NCBI RefSeq assembly: GCF_027667425.1
Contig: NZ_JAQEGR010000002.1
Location: 124,001 to 188,000 of the forward strand
Direction of reading: 5' to 3'
DNA from: Fusicatenibacter saccharivorans
GTDB lineage: Bacteria; Bacillota; Clostridia; Lachnospirales; Lachnospiraceae
Length of the DNA: 64,000 bases
Below the pieces are notes generated by a model. It was not told the DNA's origin. It made no database searches and worked only from the letters and a program-made list of their open reading frames with translations. Within the stretch, counting starts at the first letter, position 1. Each line of letters opens with the position of its first letter. The position numbers and the translations under genes are program-made. Of this stretch, positions 52,491-62,378 are shown one piece after another.

Positions 52491-54233
52491 ATGCGTATTT
52501 CAAAACAGACGAAAAAAACAACACTGGCGCAGCAGGGGCGTTATCTTTTGATCTGCCTGCTGAGTATGCTGCTGCTTTTTCTGGCTGGGAGCGTGCTTAT
52601 TCTGAACCGGACGCAGCGGCAGGTATATGAGCAGCTGGAAGAGATTTCAAAGCTGTATACGGATGAGCTGGATAACCGTTTTTTTCGAATCAGCCGAAAC
52701 TTGTTCTCGACCGTAATGGACAGCTCCAACCCGGATTCCGCGTTCTGGAAATATATGGATCTGATGGAGAAGGATCAGTATGAGGAATATGTCATTACAC
52801 AGCTGCGAAGGAACTATGTATCTGCGGCGTGGGATTTTGGAACGGATTACAATGTTTTTCTCTATACGAAGAAGGATGACAGCTTATATCAGCTGAGCAT
52901 TTCCTCCGACGGGCTTTACGCCGTTGACCCGTATCTGCAGGAGGCACTGAAGCGCCGGATCAAAAGCCTGTCGCAGCAGGCGTATGCAGTCAAGAAAAAA
53001 TGGACCGTGATGTGCCAGGGAGACGATATTTATATGCTCAAGGTAGCGCAGAGTCAGGGCGTCGGACTCGGCTGCTACGTCAATCTGAAGACAATTCTGG
53101 AACCGTTCTCTGAACTGTCTCTTGGAAAGAGCGGCTATGTCAGTCTCGTTGACCACAACGGGAAAAGCATCGGAACACTGACGGAAAAAGGAATTGTAAC
53201 GGACAATTCGAAAATTAATACCGACAATTACACCTTCCGGCAGGAACTTTCGCAGGCGCCGTTTGAAATCCGGATTAAAATCTCTTGGACGGGAGTCTTA
53301 AATCTGATGACGGGAAGTGTGTTTGCCCTTCTTGGCGTTGCTTTTCTGATGGTGATTGCCGGTTCCGTGCTGTTGTTCCACCTGGAAACAAAAATCCTGA
53401 AGCCGGTCGGTATGTTTACGGAAAATCTTCAGAAATATGACAATGGGGACCTCACCTATCAGATGTCGGAAGGAAACCTGGTAGAGCTGGAGCGGATTGA
53501 CGATAAATTTCGGAACATGATTCACCAGATCCGCCGGCTGAAAATCACGCTGTATGAGCAGGAGCTGGAAAAACAGAAAATCGAGATGGACTACCTGAAA
53601 ATCCAGATTCGCCCGCATTTTTATATGAACTGTCTGAACTTTATCTACAGCATGATCGACTTCGGTCAGTACGACCATGCAAAGTCGATGAGCCGTATTA
53701 CGTCCGATTATCTTGCGTATATTTTCCGGAATACAAGCGAGATGGTGCCGGTAACGGCGGAGACGAACCACTGTGAAAATTACCTCAAAATTCTGCTGCT
53801 GCGCTATCCGGAAAAATTCACCTATTATTTTGAGGTTCATGAAGAGGTGGAAAACGCAGTAATCTTCCCGTTCCTGATTCAAGTGTTTGTAGAGAATGCG
53901 GCAAAACATGCCCTGACGCTGGAGACGGTTCCGCTGATTTCCGTGACGGTTTACCCGGAGGACCGCGGAGACGAAAAGTATGTCAACATTTATATTTCGG
54001 ACACCGGAAACGGCTTTCCGGAGGAGACGCTGCAAAGGCTGAAAGCAGGGGAAGATATTTCCGAGCATGGAAAGCATATCGGGATTGAAAACTGCCTGAA
54101 ACGATTCCGCTATTATTATGGCGATTCCGGAGAGATTCATTTCGATAACAGTCCGCTCGGCGGAGCGATTGTAGATATCCATATTCCATACAGGACAGGG
54201 GGAGAAGAACATGAAACTATTGCTCGTGGATGA
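52491..54233 (+). CDS. YesM-family sensor histidine kinase (second pair)
   Basis: A 580-residue membrane kinase. TM1 is at about 17-37, followed by an extracellular sensor of about 230 residues, TM2 near 275-297, HAMP, then His376 in IQIRPHFYMNCLNFIYS (YesM-type phospho-acceptor) and a HATPase domain (VENAAKHA, DTGNGFPEE). The ATG at 52491 after AAGGAGG is preferred; upstream in-frame codons fall in the terminator. It overlaps the regulator gene by 23 bp. It probably senses the ligand of the importer just upstream. Confidence 0.92.
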   Translation: MRISKQTKKTTLAQQGRYLLICLLSMLLLFLAGSVLILNRTQRQVYEQLEEISKLYTDELDNRFFRISRNLFSTVMDSSNPDSAFWKYMDLMEKDQYEEYVITQLRRNYVSAAWDFGTDYNVFLYTKKDDSLYQLSISSDGLYAVDPYLQEALKRRIKSLSQQAYAVKKKWTVMCQGDDIYMLKVAQSQGVGLGCYVNLKTILEPFSELSLGKSGYVSLVDHNGKSIGTLTEKGIVTDNSKINTDNYTFRQELSQAPFEIRIKISWTGVLNLMTGSVFALLGVAFLMVIAGSVLLFHLETKILKPVGMFTENLQKYDNGDLTYQMSEGNLVELERIDDKFRNMIHQIRRLKITLYEQELEKQKIEMDYLKIQIRPHFYMNCLNFIYSMIDFGQYDHAKSMSRITSDYLAYIFRNTSEMVPVTAETNHCENYLKILLLRYPEKFTYYFEVHEEVENAVIFPFLIQVFVENAAKHALTLETVPLISVTVYPEDRGDEKYVNIYISDTGNGFPEETLQRLKAGEDISEHGKHIGIENCLKRFRYYYGDSGEIHFDNSPLGGAIVDIHIPYRTGGEEHETIARG

Positions 54234-55806
54234 TGAAGAGTACGTGATTGAAAGTATCAAAAGAAACCTCGATCTTACAGAGACCGGGGTGAACGAGGTG
54301 TATACCGCGTTTTCCGTACAGCAGGCGAAGAACATCATGGGAATGGTGGACATTGATATCGTGATCAGCGATATCGTGATGCCGGGCGGAACGGGATTCG
54401 ACTTTGTGGAGTGGGTCAGGAAAGAGGAGCTGAAGGTCCAGGTCATATTCCTGACAAGCTATGCGGAGTTTGACTATGCCAGAAGAGCGATTCAGCTGAA
54501 CAGTGTCGATTATCTGCTAAAGCCCATCGATTTTGGCAAGCTGAAGGAGGCCGTACAGCGTGCGGCGGAATCCGTTGCGAAAGAAAAGAAAATACAGGAT
54601 CTCAGGCAGGAAAGCATCAAGTGGAATCAGAATAGAAAAATTCTGCAGCAGGATATCTGGAAAAATGTGCTGAAAGACGGCTTCTCCGAGAAAAAATTCT
54701 GCGAAACGGCAGCACAGCGCCAGTTGCCATACGGACCGGGACACTATTTCCGGCTGATTTGTCTGATGCCGGAAATAAAGAGCAATAAGCGGGAGATGTG
54801 GGATACCGCGACCATGGAATTTGTGATCGAAAATGTGCTGTCGGAACTGTATGAGAAAACGGATATTGCGGTAGATACTGTTTTTTACCAGGAACCGGGC
54901 AGCTACTGGATTGTTACACAGTCAAAGGAAAAAGCATTCCCGCAGGACGGTGGGCGGGATTGTGAAATTCTGCGGCAGTTTGTTGCGTGGATGAATGAAA
55001 AAATCTATCCGGAGCTGTGGTGCGGTGCCGGACAGTGGGAAGCTGTACTGGGGATGCAAAAGCAGAGCCAGAATCTTCAGAAAATGCGGGAGGGAAGCCT
55101 TTCCGTGCGGAACGAGGTGCTGTTTCTGAACGAATTTCAGGCTCCGCAGACCAGCTACGAAAATAAGGAGCTGGATGTATGGAAAGCTCTGCTTTCGGAG
55201 GAAAAACCGGAGGAGCTGCTGGAGCGGCTGCAGAAATACCTTGACCGGACGGAGCGGGAAGGAATGATTACCAGGGAGCTTCTGGTAGCACTCCGTACCG
55301 ATCTGACGCAGGTGGTGTATGCATGGCTTTCGGAACGGGAGATCAAGGCGTATGCACTGTTTGCAGATGCGGATATGGAAAACCTGCATCGGAATTCCCT
55401 TTATGGCAGAGAAGAGATGATGGAATATGCCGGGGTACTGGTTCGGAAAGCAGTTCAGTACAGACAGTACATCAACAAATCAGATTCGGTTACGAGTCAG
55501 GTATGCGCTTATATCGATGCACATTACCGGGAGGAGATTCACCGGGAGGAGCTTGGAGAGCTTGTCTTTTTGAATACCGATTATCTGTCCCGGATTTTTA
55601 AAAAAGAAAAGGGTATTTCGATCAGCAATTATATTATTCAAAAGCGGGTGGAGGAGGCGAAAAAGCTTCTGACACAGAGTTCGCTGCCAATTAATACGGT
55701 GTCGCTGTATGTGGGGTACAGCAATTTCTCGTACTTTACGAAGATGTTTAAGGACAATACGGGATACGCACCGCTGGAATACCGAAGAAGCTTTAGTGAA
55801 AAATAG
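54211..55806 (+). CDS. YesN-type response regulator with AraC HTH (intact)
   Basis: A 531-residue regulator. The receiver has Asp54 in IVISDIVMPG and Lys in YLLKPIDF. The long middle region is of unknown fold, and the C-terminal AraC domain (YIDAHYREEIHREELGELVFLNTDYLSRIF and a second helix-turn-helix near YVGYSNFSYFTKMF) binds DNA. It overlaps the kinase gene. Its likely targets are the importer promoter at 48714 and the GH3 gene downstream. It gives the length standard by which the paralogue at 5197 is judged broken. Confidence 0.93.
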   Translation: MKLLLVDDEEYVIESIKRNLDLTETGVNEVYTAFSVQQAKNIMGMVDIDIVISDIVMPGGTGFDFVEWVRKEELKVQVIFLTSYAEFDYARRAIQLNSVDYLLKPIDFGKLKEAVQRAAESVAKEKKIQDLRQESIKWNQNRKILQQDIWKNVLKDGFSEKKFCETAAQRQLPYGPGHYFRLICLMPEIKSNKREMWDTATMEFVIENVLSELYEKTDIAVDTVFYQEPGSYWIVTQSKEKAFPQDGGRDCEILRQFVAWMNEKIYPELWCGAGQWEAVLGMQKQSQNLQKMREGSLSVRNEVLFLNEFQAPQTSYENKELDVWKALLSEEKPEELLERLQKYLDRTEREGMITRELLVALRTDLTQVVYAWLSEREIKAYALFADADMENLHRNSLYGREEMMEYAGVLVRKAVQYRQYINKSDSVTSQVCAYIDAHYREEIHREELGELVFLNTDYLSRIFKKEKGISISNYIIQKRVEEAKKLLTQSSLPINTVSLYVGYSNFSYFTKMFKDNTGYAPLEYRRSFSEK

Positions 55807-56053
55807 CGGAAAGCCACCCTTCACATGTCCGGGAAATAACAGAGGATTTTATCACTTTCTTACGCACCGGAACAGCAGAAAACAGGTCGGAATAGTGAAA
55901 GAAAAAGGTCGGATCAGGGGATATTTTTTTCAGGTCAGATGTGGTAAAATTTCAGTATAAGATTCAGAAAAAACGGAAAAGCGATATTTTTCTGACATTT
56001 TAGGGGTTTCTGAAGAAGCAGATACAGCAAAAACGAGATATGGAGGAGAAAAA

Positions 56054-58273
56054 ATGACCGAGCAGAAATTAAAAGAGCTTCTGGCCGACATGACGCTGGA
56101 AGAAAAAGTGAACCAGATGAGCCAGGTGGTGGGCGCCTTCTTCAATAAAGATATGGACATCACAGCCATGGGACCGATGGCAGATAAGGGCTTTACGCCG
56201 GAAAATGTAGCGCTTTCCGGTTCCATCCTGGGCAGCATGGGCGCAGAAACGTTAAAGAAAATCCAGAAGGATTTTGTGGAGCAGCACCCGCATCACATCC
56301 CGATGCTGTTCATGCTGGATGTCATCAACGGCTTCAAGACTATTTTCCCGATTCCGCTGGGACAGGGCGCAACGTTTGAACCGGAGCTCTCCGAAAAGTG
56401 TGCGGCAGTTGCTGCAAAAGAGGCAGCCGTTTCCGGCCTTCACGTAACCTTCGCACCGATGACCGACCTGGTCCGCGATGCAAGATGGGGCCGTGTCATG
56501 GAGTCTACCGGTGAGGATCCGTATCTGAACGGCCTGTTCTGTGCCGGAATGGTACGCGGATTCCAGGGAGACGATCTGAAGGAGCCGTACAAAATTGCTT
56601 CCTGCGTGAAACATTTTGCAGGCTATGGCGCTCCGACAGCGGGAAGAGACTACAACACCGTAGAGCTTTCCGAGCATACCTTCCGTGACTTCTATCTGCC
56701 ATCCTATAAAGCCGGCATCGATGCAGGCGCAGCGATGGTAATGACTTCCTTCAATACGGTAAACGGTGTTCCGGCAACCGGAAACAAGAAACTGATGCGC
56801 GGCATCCTGCGTGACGAGATGGGATTTGACGGAGTTCTGATTTCCGACTGGGCGGCAATCGAGGAGATTATTTACCACGGCTACTGCGCAGACCGTGAGG
56901 AGGCAGCTGTCCGCTCCGCCGAGGCAGGCGTCGATATCGATATGATGACAGGTATTTACTGCGAGAACCTCTGCCGCCTTGTAAGAGAGGGCAAGATTTC
57001 CGAGGATCTGATCGATGAGTCCTGCATGCGTATCTTGGAACTGAAAAACAAACTGGGACTGTTTGAAAACCCGTATAAAGACGCAGACGAGACGAAAGAA
57101 AAAGAGGTCATTCTCTGCAAAGAGCACCGCGCCCTGGCAAGAGAAGCCGCAAGAAAATCGTTTGTACTGCTGAAAAACGAAGAGAAAATCCTGCCGCTTG
57201 GCAAGGAGAAAAAAATTGCCTGGGTCGGACCGTATGTCCACAGCAGAAACCTGATGGGCGCCTGGTCCTTTATCGGAGATGCAAAGGATGTGACAAATCT
57301 GGAAGAGGCCGTAAAAGCGCAGGCAGATACGACAAACATGAGCTTCCATGCAGGCTCTCCGATGCTTGGCTCCGACATCCGCCTAGAGGGCTTCGGCGAG
57401 GCGATGGAGCAGTCCCATACACCGGAGGAAGAGGAGGCAATGCTTCTTGAGGCTGTAAACGCAGCAAAGGAGGCCGAGGTTGTCGTTCTTGCGATCGGCG
57501 AGGATCGTCTGCAGTCCGGCGAGGCAACCAGCAACGCGAACATCCGCATCCCGGAAATCCAGCAGAGACTGCTTGAGCGCGTTTCAAAAGTCAATGAAAA
57601 CGTTGTCGTTGTCCTCTTCAACGGTCGTCCGCTCGACCTGCGCGATGTCGTATCGAAAGCAAAAGCCGTTCTTGAAGTATGGATGCCGGGTACCGAAGGT
57701 GCCAATGCAATCGCAGACGTTGTTTTTGGTGCATACGCTCCAAGCGGCAAGCTGACCATGAGCTTCCCATACTCTGTAGGCCAGGTGCCGGTTCACTACA
57801 ACGAGTATTCCACCGGAAGACCGCATGTGCCGGGCAAGGACAAAGACCGCTTCCGCTCCAAATACCTCGACATCCCGAACGCACCACTGTTCCCGTTCGG
57901 ATATGGCCTTGGCTACACCAGCTTTGCAATTTCAGATGTGAAACTGGACAAGGCAGAGCTTGGCATGGAAGATGAGATTAAAGCCTCCGTAACCGTGAAA
58001 AACACCGGCGATACAAAGGGAACCGAGACCGTACAGCTTTACATCCACGACGTAGCCGCATCCGTGGTACGCCCGGTGAAAGAGCTGAAAGATTTCTGCA
58101 AGGTAACCCTTCAGCCGGGAGAAGAAACCGAAGTCATCTTCAAAATCACAGAAGAAGAGCTTCGCTTCCTGACAGAAAATGAGCGTGTAGAAAGTGAAAA
58201 CGGTGCTTTCGAAGTCTTCATCGGAAGCGACAGCACGACAGAGAATAAGGCAGAATTTGTGCTGAAAAAATAA
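56054..58273 (+). CDS. Glycoside hydrolase family 3 beta-glucosidase (BglX-like)
   Basis: A 739-residue GH3 enzyme without signal peptide. The N-terminal barrel has the substrate motif KHFAGYGAPTAGRDYN and nucleophile Asp265 in VLISDWAAI. An alpha/beta sandwich and a C-terminal fibronectin-like domain (PGEETEVIFKITEEEL) follow. The pattern matches BglX-type beta-glucosidases, unlike the xylosidase-like GH3 at 38323. The start follows TATGGAGGAG. It lies 247 bp after the second YesN gene and probably hydrolyses sugars brought in by that importer. Confidence 0.92.
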   Translation: MTEQKLKELLADMTLEEKVNQMSQVVGAFFNKDMDITAMGPMADKGFTPENVALSGSILGSMGAETLKKIQKDFVEQHPHHIPMLFMLDVINGFKTIFPIPLGQGATFEPELSEKCAAVAAKEAAVSGLHVTFAPMTDLVRDARWGRVMESTGEDPYLNGLFCAGMVRGFQGDDLKEPYKIASCVKHFAGYGAPTAGRDYNTVELSEHTFRDFYLPSYKAGIDAGAAMVMTSFNTVNGVPATGNKKLMRGILRDEMGFDGVLISDWAAIEEIIYHGYCADREEAAVRSAEAGVDIDMMTGIYCENLCRLVREGKISEDLIDESCMRILELKNKLGLFENPYKDADETKEKEVILCKEHRALAREAARKSFVLLKNEEKILPLGKEKKIAWVGPYVHSRNLMGAWSFIGDAKDVTNLEEAVKAQADTTNMSFHAGSPMLGSDIRLEGFGEAMEQSHTPEEEEAMLLEAVNAAKEAEVVVLAIGEDRLQSGEATSNANIRIPEIQQRLLERVSKVNENVVVVLFNGRPLDLRDVVSKAKAVLEVWMPGTEGANAIADVVFGAYAPSGKLTMSFPYSVGQVPVHYNEYSTGRPHVPGKDKDRFRSKYLDIPNAPLFPFGYGLGYTSFAISDVKLDKAELGMEDEIKASVTVKNTGDTKGTETVQLYIHDVAASVVRPVKELKDFCKVTLQPGEETEVIFKITEEELRFLTENERVESENGAFEVFIGSDSTTENKAEFVLKK

Positions 58274-58342
58274 GAAGCAATACTGGGATGTAGCGTAAGC
58301 GGAATCAAGATGGGGGTCTGAATCGCTACGGAAAGATAAAAG

Positions 58343-58397
58343 AAAAGCCAGCCACAAAAAGCGAAAAGAATTTTGCTTTTGCGGCTGGCTTTTTTCT
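58343..58397 (+). terminator. Terminator of the second GH3 gene
   Basis: AAAAGCCAGCC pairs with GGCTGGCTTTTTT, with further pairing of CAAAAAGC and GCTTTTG inside, followed by six T residues. Confidence 0.88.
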
Positions 58398-58473
58398 GCC
58401 GGTACCGTATTGACCCTTCTGTTAAAACAAAGTAAAATAGAAATTGGTATTGGGACGAAAGAGAGGAAAAGAA

Positions 58474-59844
58474 ATGGGGTACTTAGGAAACAAGTTAAAG
58501 GGGAAATACCACAAAGACACATTCCAGACCGCCGTCAACATGGCGTGGCCGGCGATCGTGGAGTCGTTTTTCATTGCATTTGCGGGTCTTGTAGATTCGC
58601 TGATGGTAAGTTCGCTTGGCTCCTACGCAGTTGCCGCGGTCGGTCTGACGACACAGCCGAAGCTGCTTGGCCTGGCGTTTTTCTTTGCGCTGAATGTGTC
58701 GATTTCCGCCCTTGTTGCGCGGCGGCGAGGGGAACAAAGACAGGGTGCGGCGAATGAGACTCTGGTAACTGCGCTTGTATTTATTATCCTTGCGGCAGCT
58801 GCATTCAGTGTTGGATTTGTGGCGTTTGCAAGTCCGATCATCCATCTGTGCGGCTCAACGGCGGAGACGCATAACGGCGCAGTAACATATTTCCGTATCA
58901 TCATGGGCGGTATGATTTTTAACTGTATCCAGATGGGGATCAACTCGGCACAGCGCGGTGCGGGCAATACAAAAATCACGATGCGCACAAATGTAACATC
59001 AAATACGATTAATATTATCCTGAATTATCTTCTGATCAACGGCCATTTCGGGTTCCCGGCACTCGGCATTCAGGGTGCGGCACTGGCAACCGTCACAGGA
59101 ACGGTTGTCGGATGTGTGATGAGCATCCTTTCCATCACAAAGCAAGACGGATTCCTGAATCTTGGCTATATTCTGAAGAACAAAATTAAACCGACGATTG
59201 CAGCGTTCATCAGCCTGGTCAGGGTCGGGTACAGTGTGTTTTTCGAGCAGGTTTTCATGCGGATCGGCTTTATGATGACGGCGATCATGGCGGCCAAGCA
59301 GGGAACCGATGCGATGGCGGCACACCAGGTCGGCATGAATATTATGTCGCTTTCGTTTGCGTTCGGCGATGGCCTCCAGTCCGCAGCGGTTGCACTGATC
59401 GGCCGGAGCCTCGGCGCAAAAAAGCCGGATCTTGCGAAAGAGTACGGCAGAACGTGCCGTCTGATCGGCGCGGGCATCGCAGTATGCCTCGTTGCGATTT
59501 ATCTCTTCGGCGGAAGATGGCTGTACAGCCTGTTTTTCGAAGAACAGCATATCATTGAAATCGGTGTCAGCATCATCCATGTCATTATCTTCGTCGTCAT
59601 TTTCCAGATCTGTCAGGTTATTTACATGGGATGCCTGCGCGGTGCGGGAGATACGCTCTATACGGCAGTTGCATCTATGATCAGCGTTACATTTATTCGT
59701 ACGATCGTTTCGTATCTTGGCGGTTACACGCTGGGGCTTGGCATCGTCGGAATCTGGTTCGGCGTGCTGGCGGATCAGATGTCACGGTTTATCTTTGCGA
59801 CGATCCGATTCAAACAGGGAAAATGGGTGAAAATTAAGATTTAA
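58474..59844 (+). CDS. MATE-family efflux transporter (second)
   Basis: A 456-residue protein with twelve predicted helices and MATE landmarks: NMAWPAIVESFFIAFAGLVDSLMVSSLG in helix 1 and GRSLGAKKPDLAKEYGR at the start of the second half. The N-terminal basic segment is longer than usual. The ATG at 58474 follows GAGAGGAAAAG. Its stop codon lies within the first copy of a 51-bp direct repeat. Substrate unknown. Confidence 0.9.
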   Translation: MGYLGNKLKGKYHKDTFQTAVNMAWPAIVESFFIAFAGLVDSLMVSSLGSYAVAAVGLTTQPKLLGLAFFFALNVSISALVARRRGEQRQGAANETLVTALVFIILAAAAFSVGFVAFASPIIHLCGSTAETHNGAVTYFRIIMGGMIFNCIQMGINSAQRGAGNTKITMRTNVTSNTINIILNYLLINGHFGFPALGIQGAALATVTGTVVGCVMSILSITKQDGFLNLGYILKNKIKPTIAAFISLVRVGYSVFFEQVFMRIGFMMTAIMAAKQGTDAMAAHQVGMNIMSLSFAFGDGLQSAAVALIGRSLGAKKPDLAKEYGRTCRLIGAGIAVCLVAIYLFGGRWLYSLFFEEQHIIEIGVSIIHVIIFVVIFQICQVIYMGCLRGAGDTLYTAVASMISVTFIRTIVSYLGGYTLGLGIVGIWFGVLADQMSRFIFATIRFKQGKWVKIKI

Positions 59845-59889
59845 CCGAATCAAGCAAGTAGCGAAGCAGATTGCGAATATCCGCTTGAC
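59839..59889 (+). repeat. 51-bp direct repeat, left copy
   Basis: ATTTAACCGAATCAAGCAAG... shares 46-47 of 51 bases with 61481-61531. The copies flank the GH29 fucosidase gene. This copy includes the last codon and stop of the MATE gene. A near-perfect stem-loop (59890-59932, GATTCAGAG/CTCTGAATC) follows it. Confidence 0.75.
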
Positions 59890-59932
59890 GTAACGATTCA
59901 GAGCCATGCGAAATGGTACTCTGAATCATTAC
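59890..59932. other. Stem-loop upstream of the fucosidase gene
   Basis: GTAACGATTCAGAG and CTCTGAATCATTAC form a 14-bp stem with one mismatch, with an inner CCAT/ATGG stem. No T-run follows. It lies 33 bp before the fucosidase start. Confidence 0.65.
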
Positions 59933-59965
59933 CAATATAAAACTAAAACAGGAGGAAGCAAAACG

Positions 59966-61273
59966 ATGTACAAATTTGACAGAGAAGCTTATGACAGGCG
60001 GATGGAGTGGTACCGCGACGCCCGTTTCGGCATGTTTATCCACTGGGGACTTTATGCCATCCCGGCGCGCGGAGAATGGGTGCGGAGTACCGAGCAGATT
60101 CCAAAAGAAGATTACATGAAATATTTCGAGGAGTTCAACCCCGTTGATTTCGAGCCGCGGAAATGGGCAAAAGCGGCGAAAGAGGCCGGCATGAAATACA
60201 TGGTTCTGACTGCCAAGCATCACGACGGTTTCTGCCTCTTCGACAGCCAGTATACCGATTTCAAATCCACCAACACGAAATGCGGCCGCGACCTCGTTGC
60301 AGAGTATGTTGATGCCGTCCGCGCAGAAGGACTGAAGGTTGGTTTGTATTTCTCTCTGCTCGACTGGTTCCACGACGATTTCCCACATTACGGCGACCGG
60401 AACCACCCGATGCGGAACAACCCGGCATACAAAAACGATGACCGCGATTTCGACCGCTACCTGACCTACATGCACAATCAGGTACGCGAGATCTGCACAA
60501 ACTACGGAAAGCTCGATGTGCTGTGGTTTGACTTTTCCTACGATACGTTGCGCGGCGAAGCATGGAAAGCGACGGAGCTGATCAATATGGTGCGGAAGCT
60601 CCAGCCGGATGTCATCATCGACAACCGTCTCGAGGTGAGCGGAGAGGGCTACGGTTCTCTGGCGGCCGGAAATCCGACCCCGTACCACGGCGACTTTGTG
60701 AGCCCGGAGCAGATGATTCCGCCGAATGGCATCCAGGATGTAAATGGAAACGATATCGCCTGGGAATCCTGCGTCACGATGAACAATCACTGGGGTTATT
60801 GTGCCAACGACCACTTCTTCAAACCGGCACCGATGCTGATCAAAAAGCTGGTCGAGTGCGTATCGAAGGGTGGAAACCTGCTTTTGAACGTCGGCCCGGA
60901 CGCCAGGGGAAATATCCCGGAGGAGTCGATCGAACGGTTGGCTGAGATTGGAAAGTGGATGAAGAAAAACGGAGAGAGCATTTACGGCTGCGGAAAAGCC
61001 GGTATTGAGAAACCGGACTTTGGCCGTGTGACGCGCCACGGAAACCATCTGTATTTTCATGTCTATGAAAATACCGTTGGGCCGCTGCCGCTGCCCGGCG
61101 TGAAAAAAGAAGAAATCCAGGCGATCCGCTACGTCGCAACCGGCGCGGAAATCCCGGTTTCCACAAGCTGGGTACACAGCGATTATCCGACCATGGCATT
61201 CGCCGATCTCGGCGAAGACCCGGTATTGCCGGATGGAGTCGATACAGTCATCGATGTGATTCTGAAAAAGTAG
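59966..61273 (+). CDS. Glycoside hydrolase family 29 alpha-L-fucosidase
   Basis: A 435-residue enzyme with the GH29 N-terminus RMEWYRDARFGMFIHWGLYAIPARGEW, the HHDGFCLF motif and the nucleophile Asp189 in VLWFDFSYD. There is no signal peptide and no C-terminal beta-sandwich beyond about 80 residues, so it is a short cytoplasmic type. The ATG at 59966 follows ACAGGAGG. It releases fucose from imported oligosaccharides. It is flanked by a 51-bp direct repeat, which suggests a history of insertion or duplication. A GH95 fucosidase remnant lies 19 kb away. Confidence 0.92.
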   Translation: MYKFDREAYDRRMEWYRDARFGMFIHWGLYAIPARGEWVRSTEQIPKEDYMKYFEEFNPVDFEPRKWAKAAKEAGMKYMVLTAKHHDGFCLFDSQYTDFKSTNTKCGRDLVAEYVDAVRAEGLKVGLYFSLLDWFHDDFPHYGDRNHPMRNNPAYKNDDRDFDRYLTYMHNQVREICTNYGKLDVLWFDFSYDTLRGEAWKATELINMVRKLQPDVIIDNRLEVSGEGYGSLAAGNPTPYHGDFVSPEQMIPPNGIQDVNGNDIAWESCVTMNNHWGYCANDHFFKPAPMLIKKLVECVSKGGNLLLNVGPDARGNIPEESIERLAEIGKWMKKNGESIYGCGKAGIEKPDFGRVTRHGNHLYFHVYENTVGPLPLPGVKKEEIQAIRYVATGAEIPVSTSWVHSDYPTMAFADLGEDPVLPDGVDTVIDVILKK

Positions 61274-61297
61274 AGGGTAAAATCGGATTTGATTCTG

Positions 61298-61368
61298 GAG
61301 CGTGTCTGAAAAAGCATTTCCGCAATCTGCAGGCTTCACTTTGCGGTATCTTTTTTTCAGACACGCTC
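61298..61368. repeat. Long inverted repeat after the fucosidase gene
   Basis: GAGCGTGTCTGAAAAA (61298-61313) and TTTTTCAGACACGCTC (61353-61368) are perfect 16-bp inverted arms, with an inner CCGCAA/TTGCGG pair. It can terminate transcription both ways. The form also resembles a small dispersed repeat or MITE. Confidence 0.75.
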
Positions 61369-61480
61369 TAAAAGTCTTACAAGTTCTTACAAAATTCTGT
61401 ATTTTTCGTTCCGCTGATTGACAGTTCTGGCAGAAGAATGCATACTGAAAAAAACACAAGATCACAGCCCGTGCTTCGAA

Positions 61481-61531
61481 ATTTAACCGAATCAAGCAAG
61501 TAGCGAAGCGGATTGCGAAGATCTGCCTGAC
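61481..61531 (+). repeat. 51-bp direct repeat, right copy
   Basis: Second copy of the repeat at 59839-59889, differing at four positions within the aligned 49-bp core, 120 bp upstream of the ABC-2 ATPase gene. The remaining parts of the 379-bp gap at 61274-61652 show nothing that I recognise. Confidence 0.75.
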
Positions 61532-61652
61532 TCCTTTTCCTGCGCAGGGAAGGATAAGAGCTTTCGGAGTGAGAAAAGGGCAGTCTGTTTTTAGAAACGA
61601 AGCAAGAGAATCACAGTTTCGTTTTACAAGAAAAAAAGAGGGGGAATAAAAC

Positions 61653-62378
61653 ATGATTCGTCTGAACCACGTCAGCAAAATTTACGGCGATGGAAGCAAA
61701 AAAGCCGTCGATGATCTTTCCTGGGATATCGAAGATGGAAAGATCACCGGATTTATCGGCCCAAACGGAGCCGGGAAAACGACAACATTAAAAATGATCA
61801 CCGGCATCCTGGCACCGTCCGAGGGAACGATTGAAATCAATGGAAAAGATATCCAGAAGGATCCGCTCGAAGCCAAGCGCCAGTTCGGTTTTGTGCCCGA
61901 CGACCCGGATGCGTTTCTTCGCGTCAGGGGAATTGAATATCTGAATTTTATGGCAGATATCTACGGTGTCGGAACGGAAGAGCGTCAGCGTTTTATCGAA
62001 GAAACCGCAAAACGCTTTGAGATGGAAGAGAACCTTTCGAGCCGTATCATGAGCTACTCGCATGGCATGCGTCAGAAAATCATGGTGATGGGCGCACTGA
62101 TCCACAAGCCGCCGGTCTGGATTCTCGATGAGCCGCTGACCGGCCTTGACCCGCGCTCCGCGCACGAGCTCAAACAGATGATGCGTGAACACGCCGATGC
62201 CGGAAACGCCGTGCTGTTTTCCACCCATGTGCTGGAAGTAGCGGAAAAACTCTGCGACCGCATCGCCATCATCCATCACGGCCGCCAGGTATACCTGGGT
62301 ACTCTGGAAGAATTAAAAGCGGCCTATCCGGATCAGACACTTGAAAATATCTTTCTGGAGATCACCGAACATGCGTAA
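61653..62378 (+). CDS. ABC-2-type exporter ATPase
   Basis: A 241-residue ATPase with Walker A GPNGAGKTT, the degenerate signature YSHGMRQK, Walker B WILDEPLTGLDPR and the H-loop FSTHVLEV, the pattern of the drug/lipid exporter (CcmA/NatA-like) group. The start follows AGAGGGGGAA. It overlaps the permease gene by 8 bp. Substrate unknown. Confidence 0.92.
   Translation: MIRLNHVSKIYGDGSKKAVDDLSWDIEDGKITGFIGPNGAGKTTTLKMITGILAPSEGTIEINGKDIQKDPLEAKRQFGFVPDDPDAFLRVRGIEYLNFMADIYGVGTEERQRFIEETAKRFEMEENLSSRIMSYSHGMRQKIMVMGALIHKPPVWILDEPLTGLDPRSAHELKQMMREHADAGNAVLFSTHVLEVAEKLCDRIAIIHHGRQVYLGTLEELKAAYPDQTLENIFLEITEHA

Noticed and set aside
56252..57349. 365-codon minus-strand frame antisense to the second GH3 gene
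   Set aside because: It has no motif or start signal; the plus strand is a complete GH3 enzyme.
59834..61678. 614-codon minus-strand frame antisense to the GH29 gene
   Set aside because: Composition is that of a shadow frame, and the plus strand encodes a clear fucosidase with catalytic Asp.
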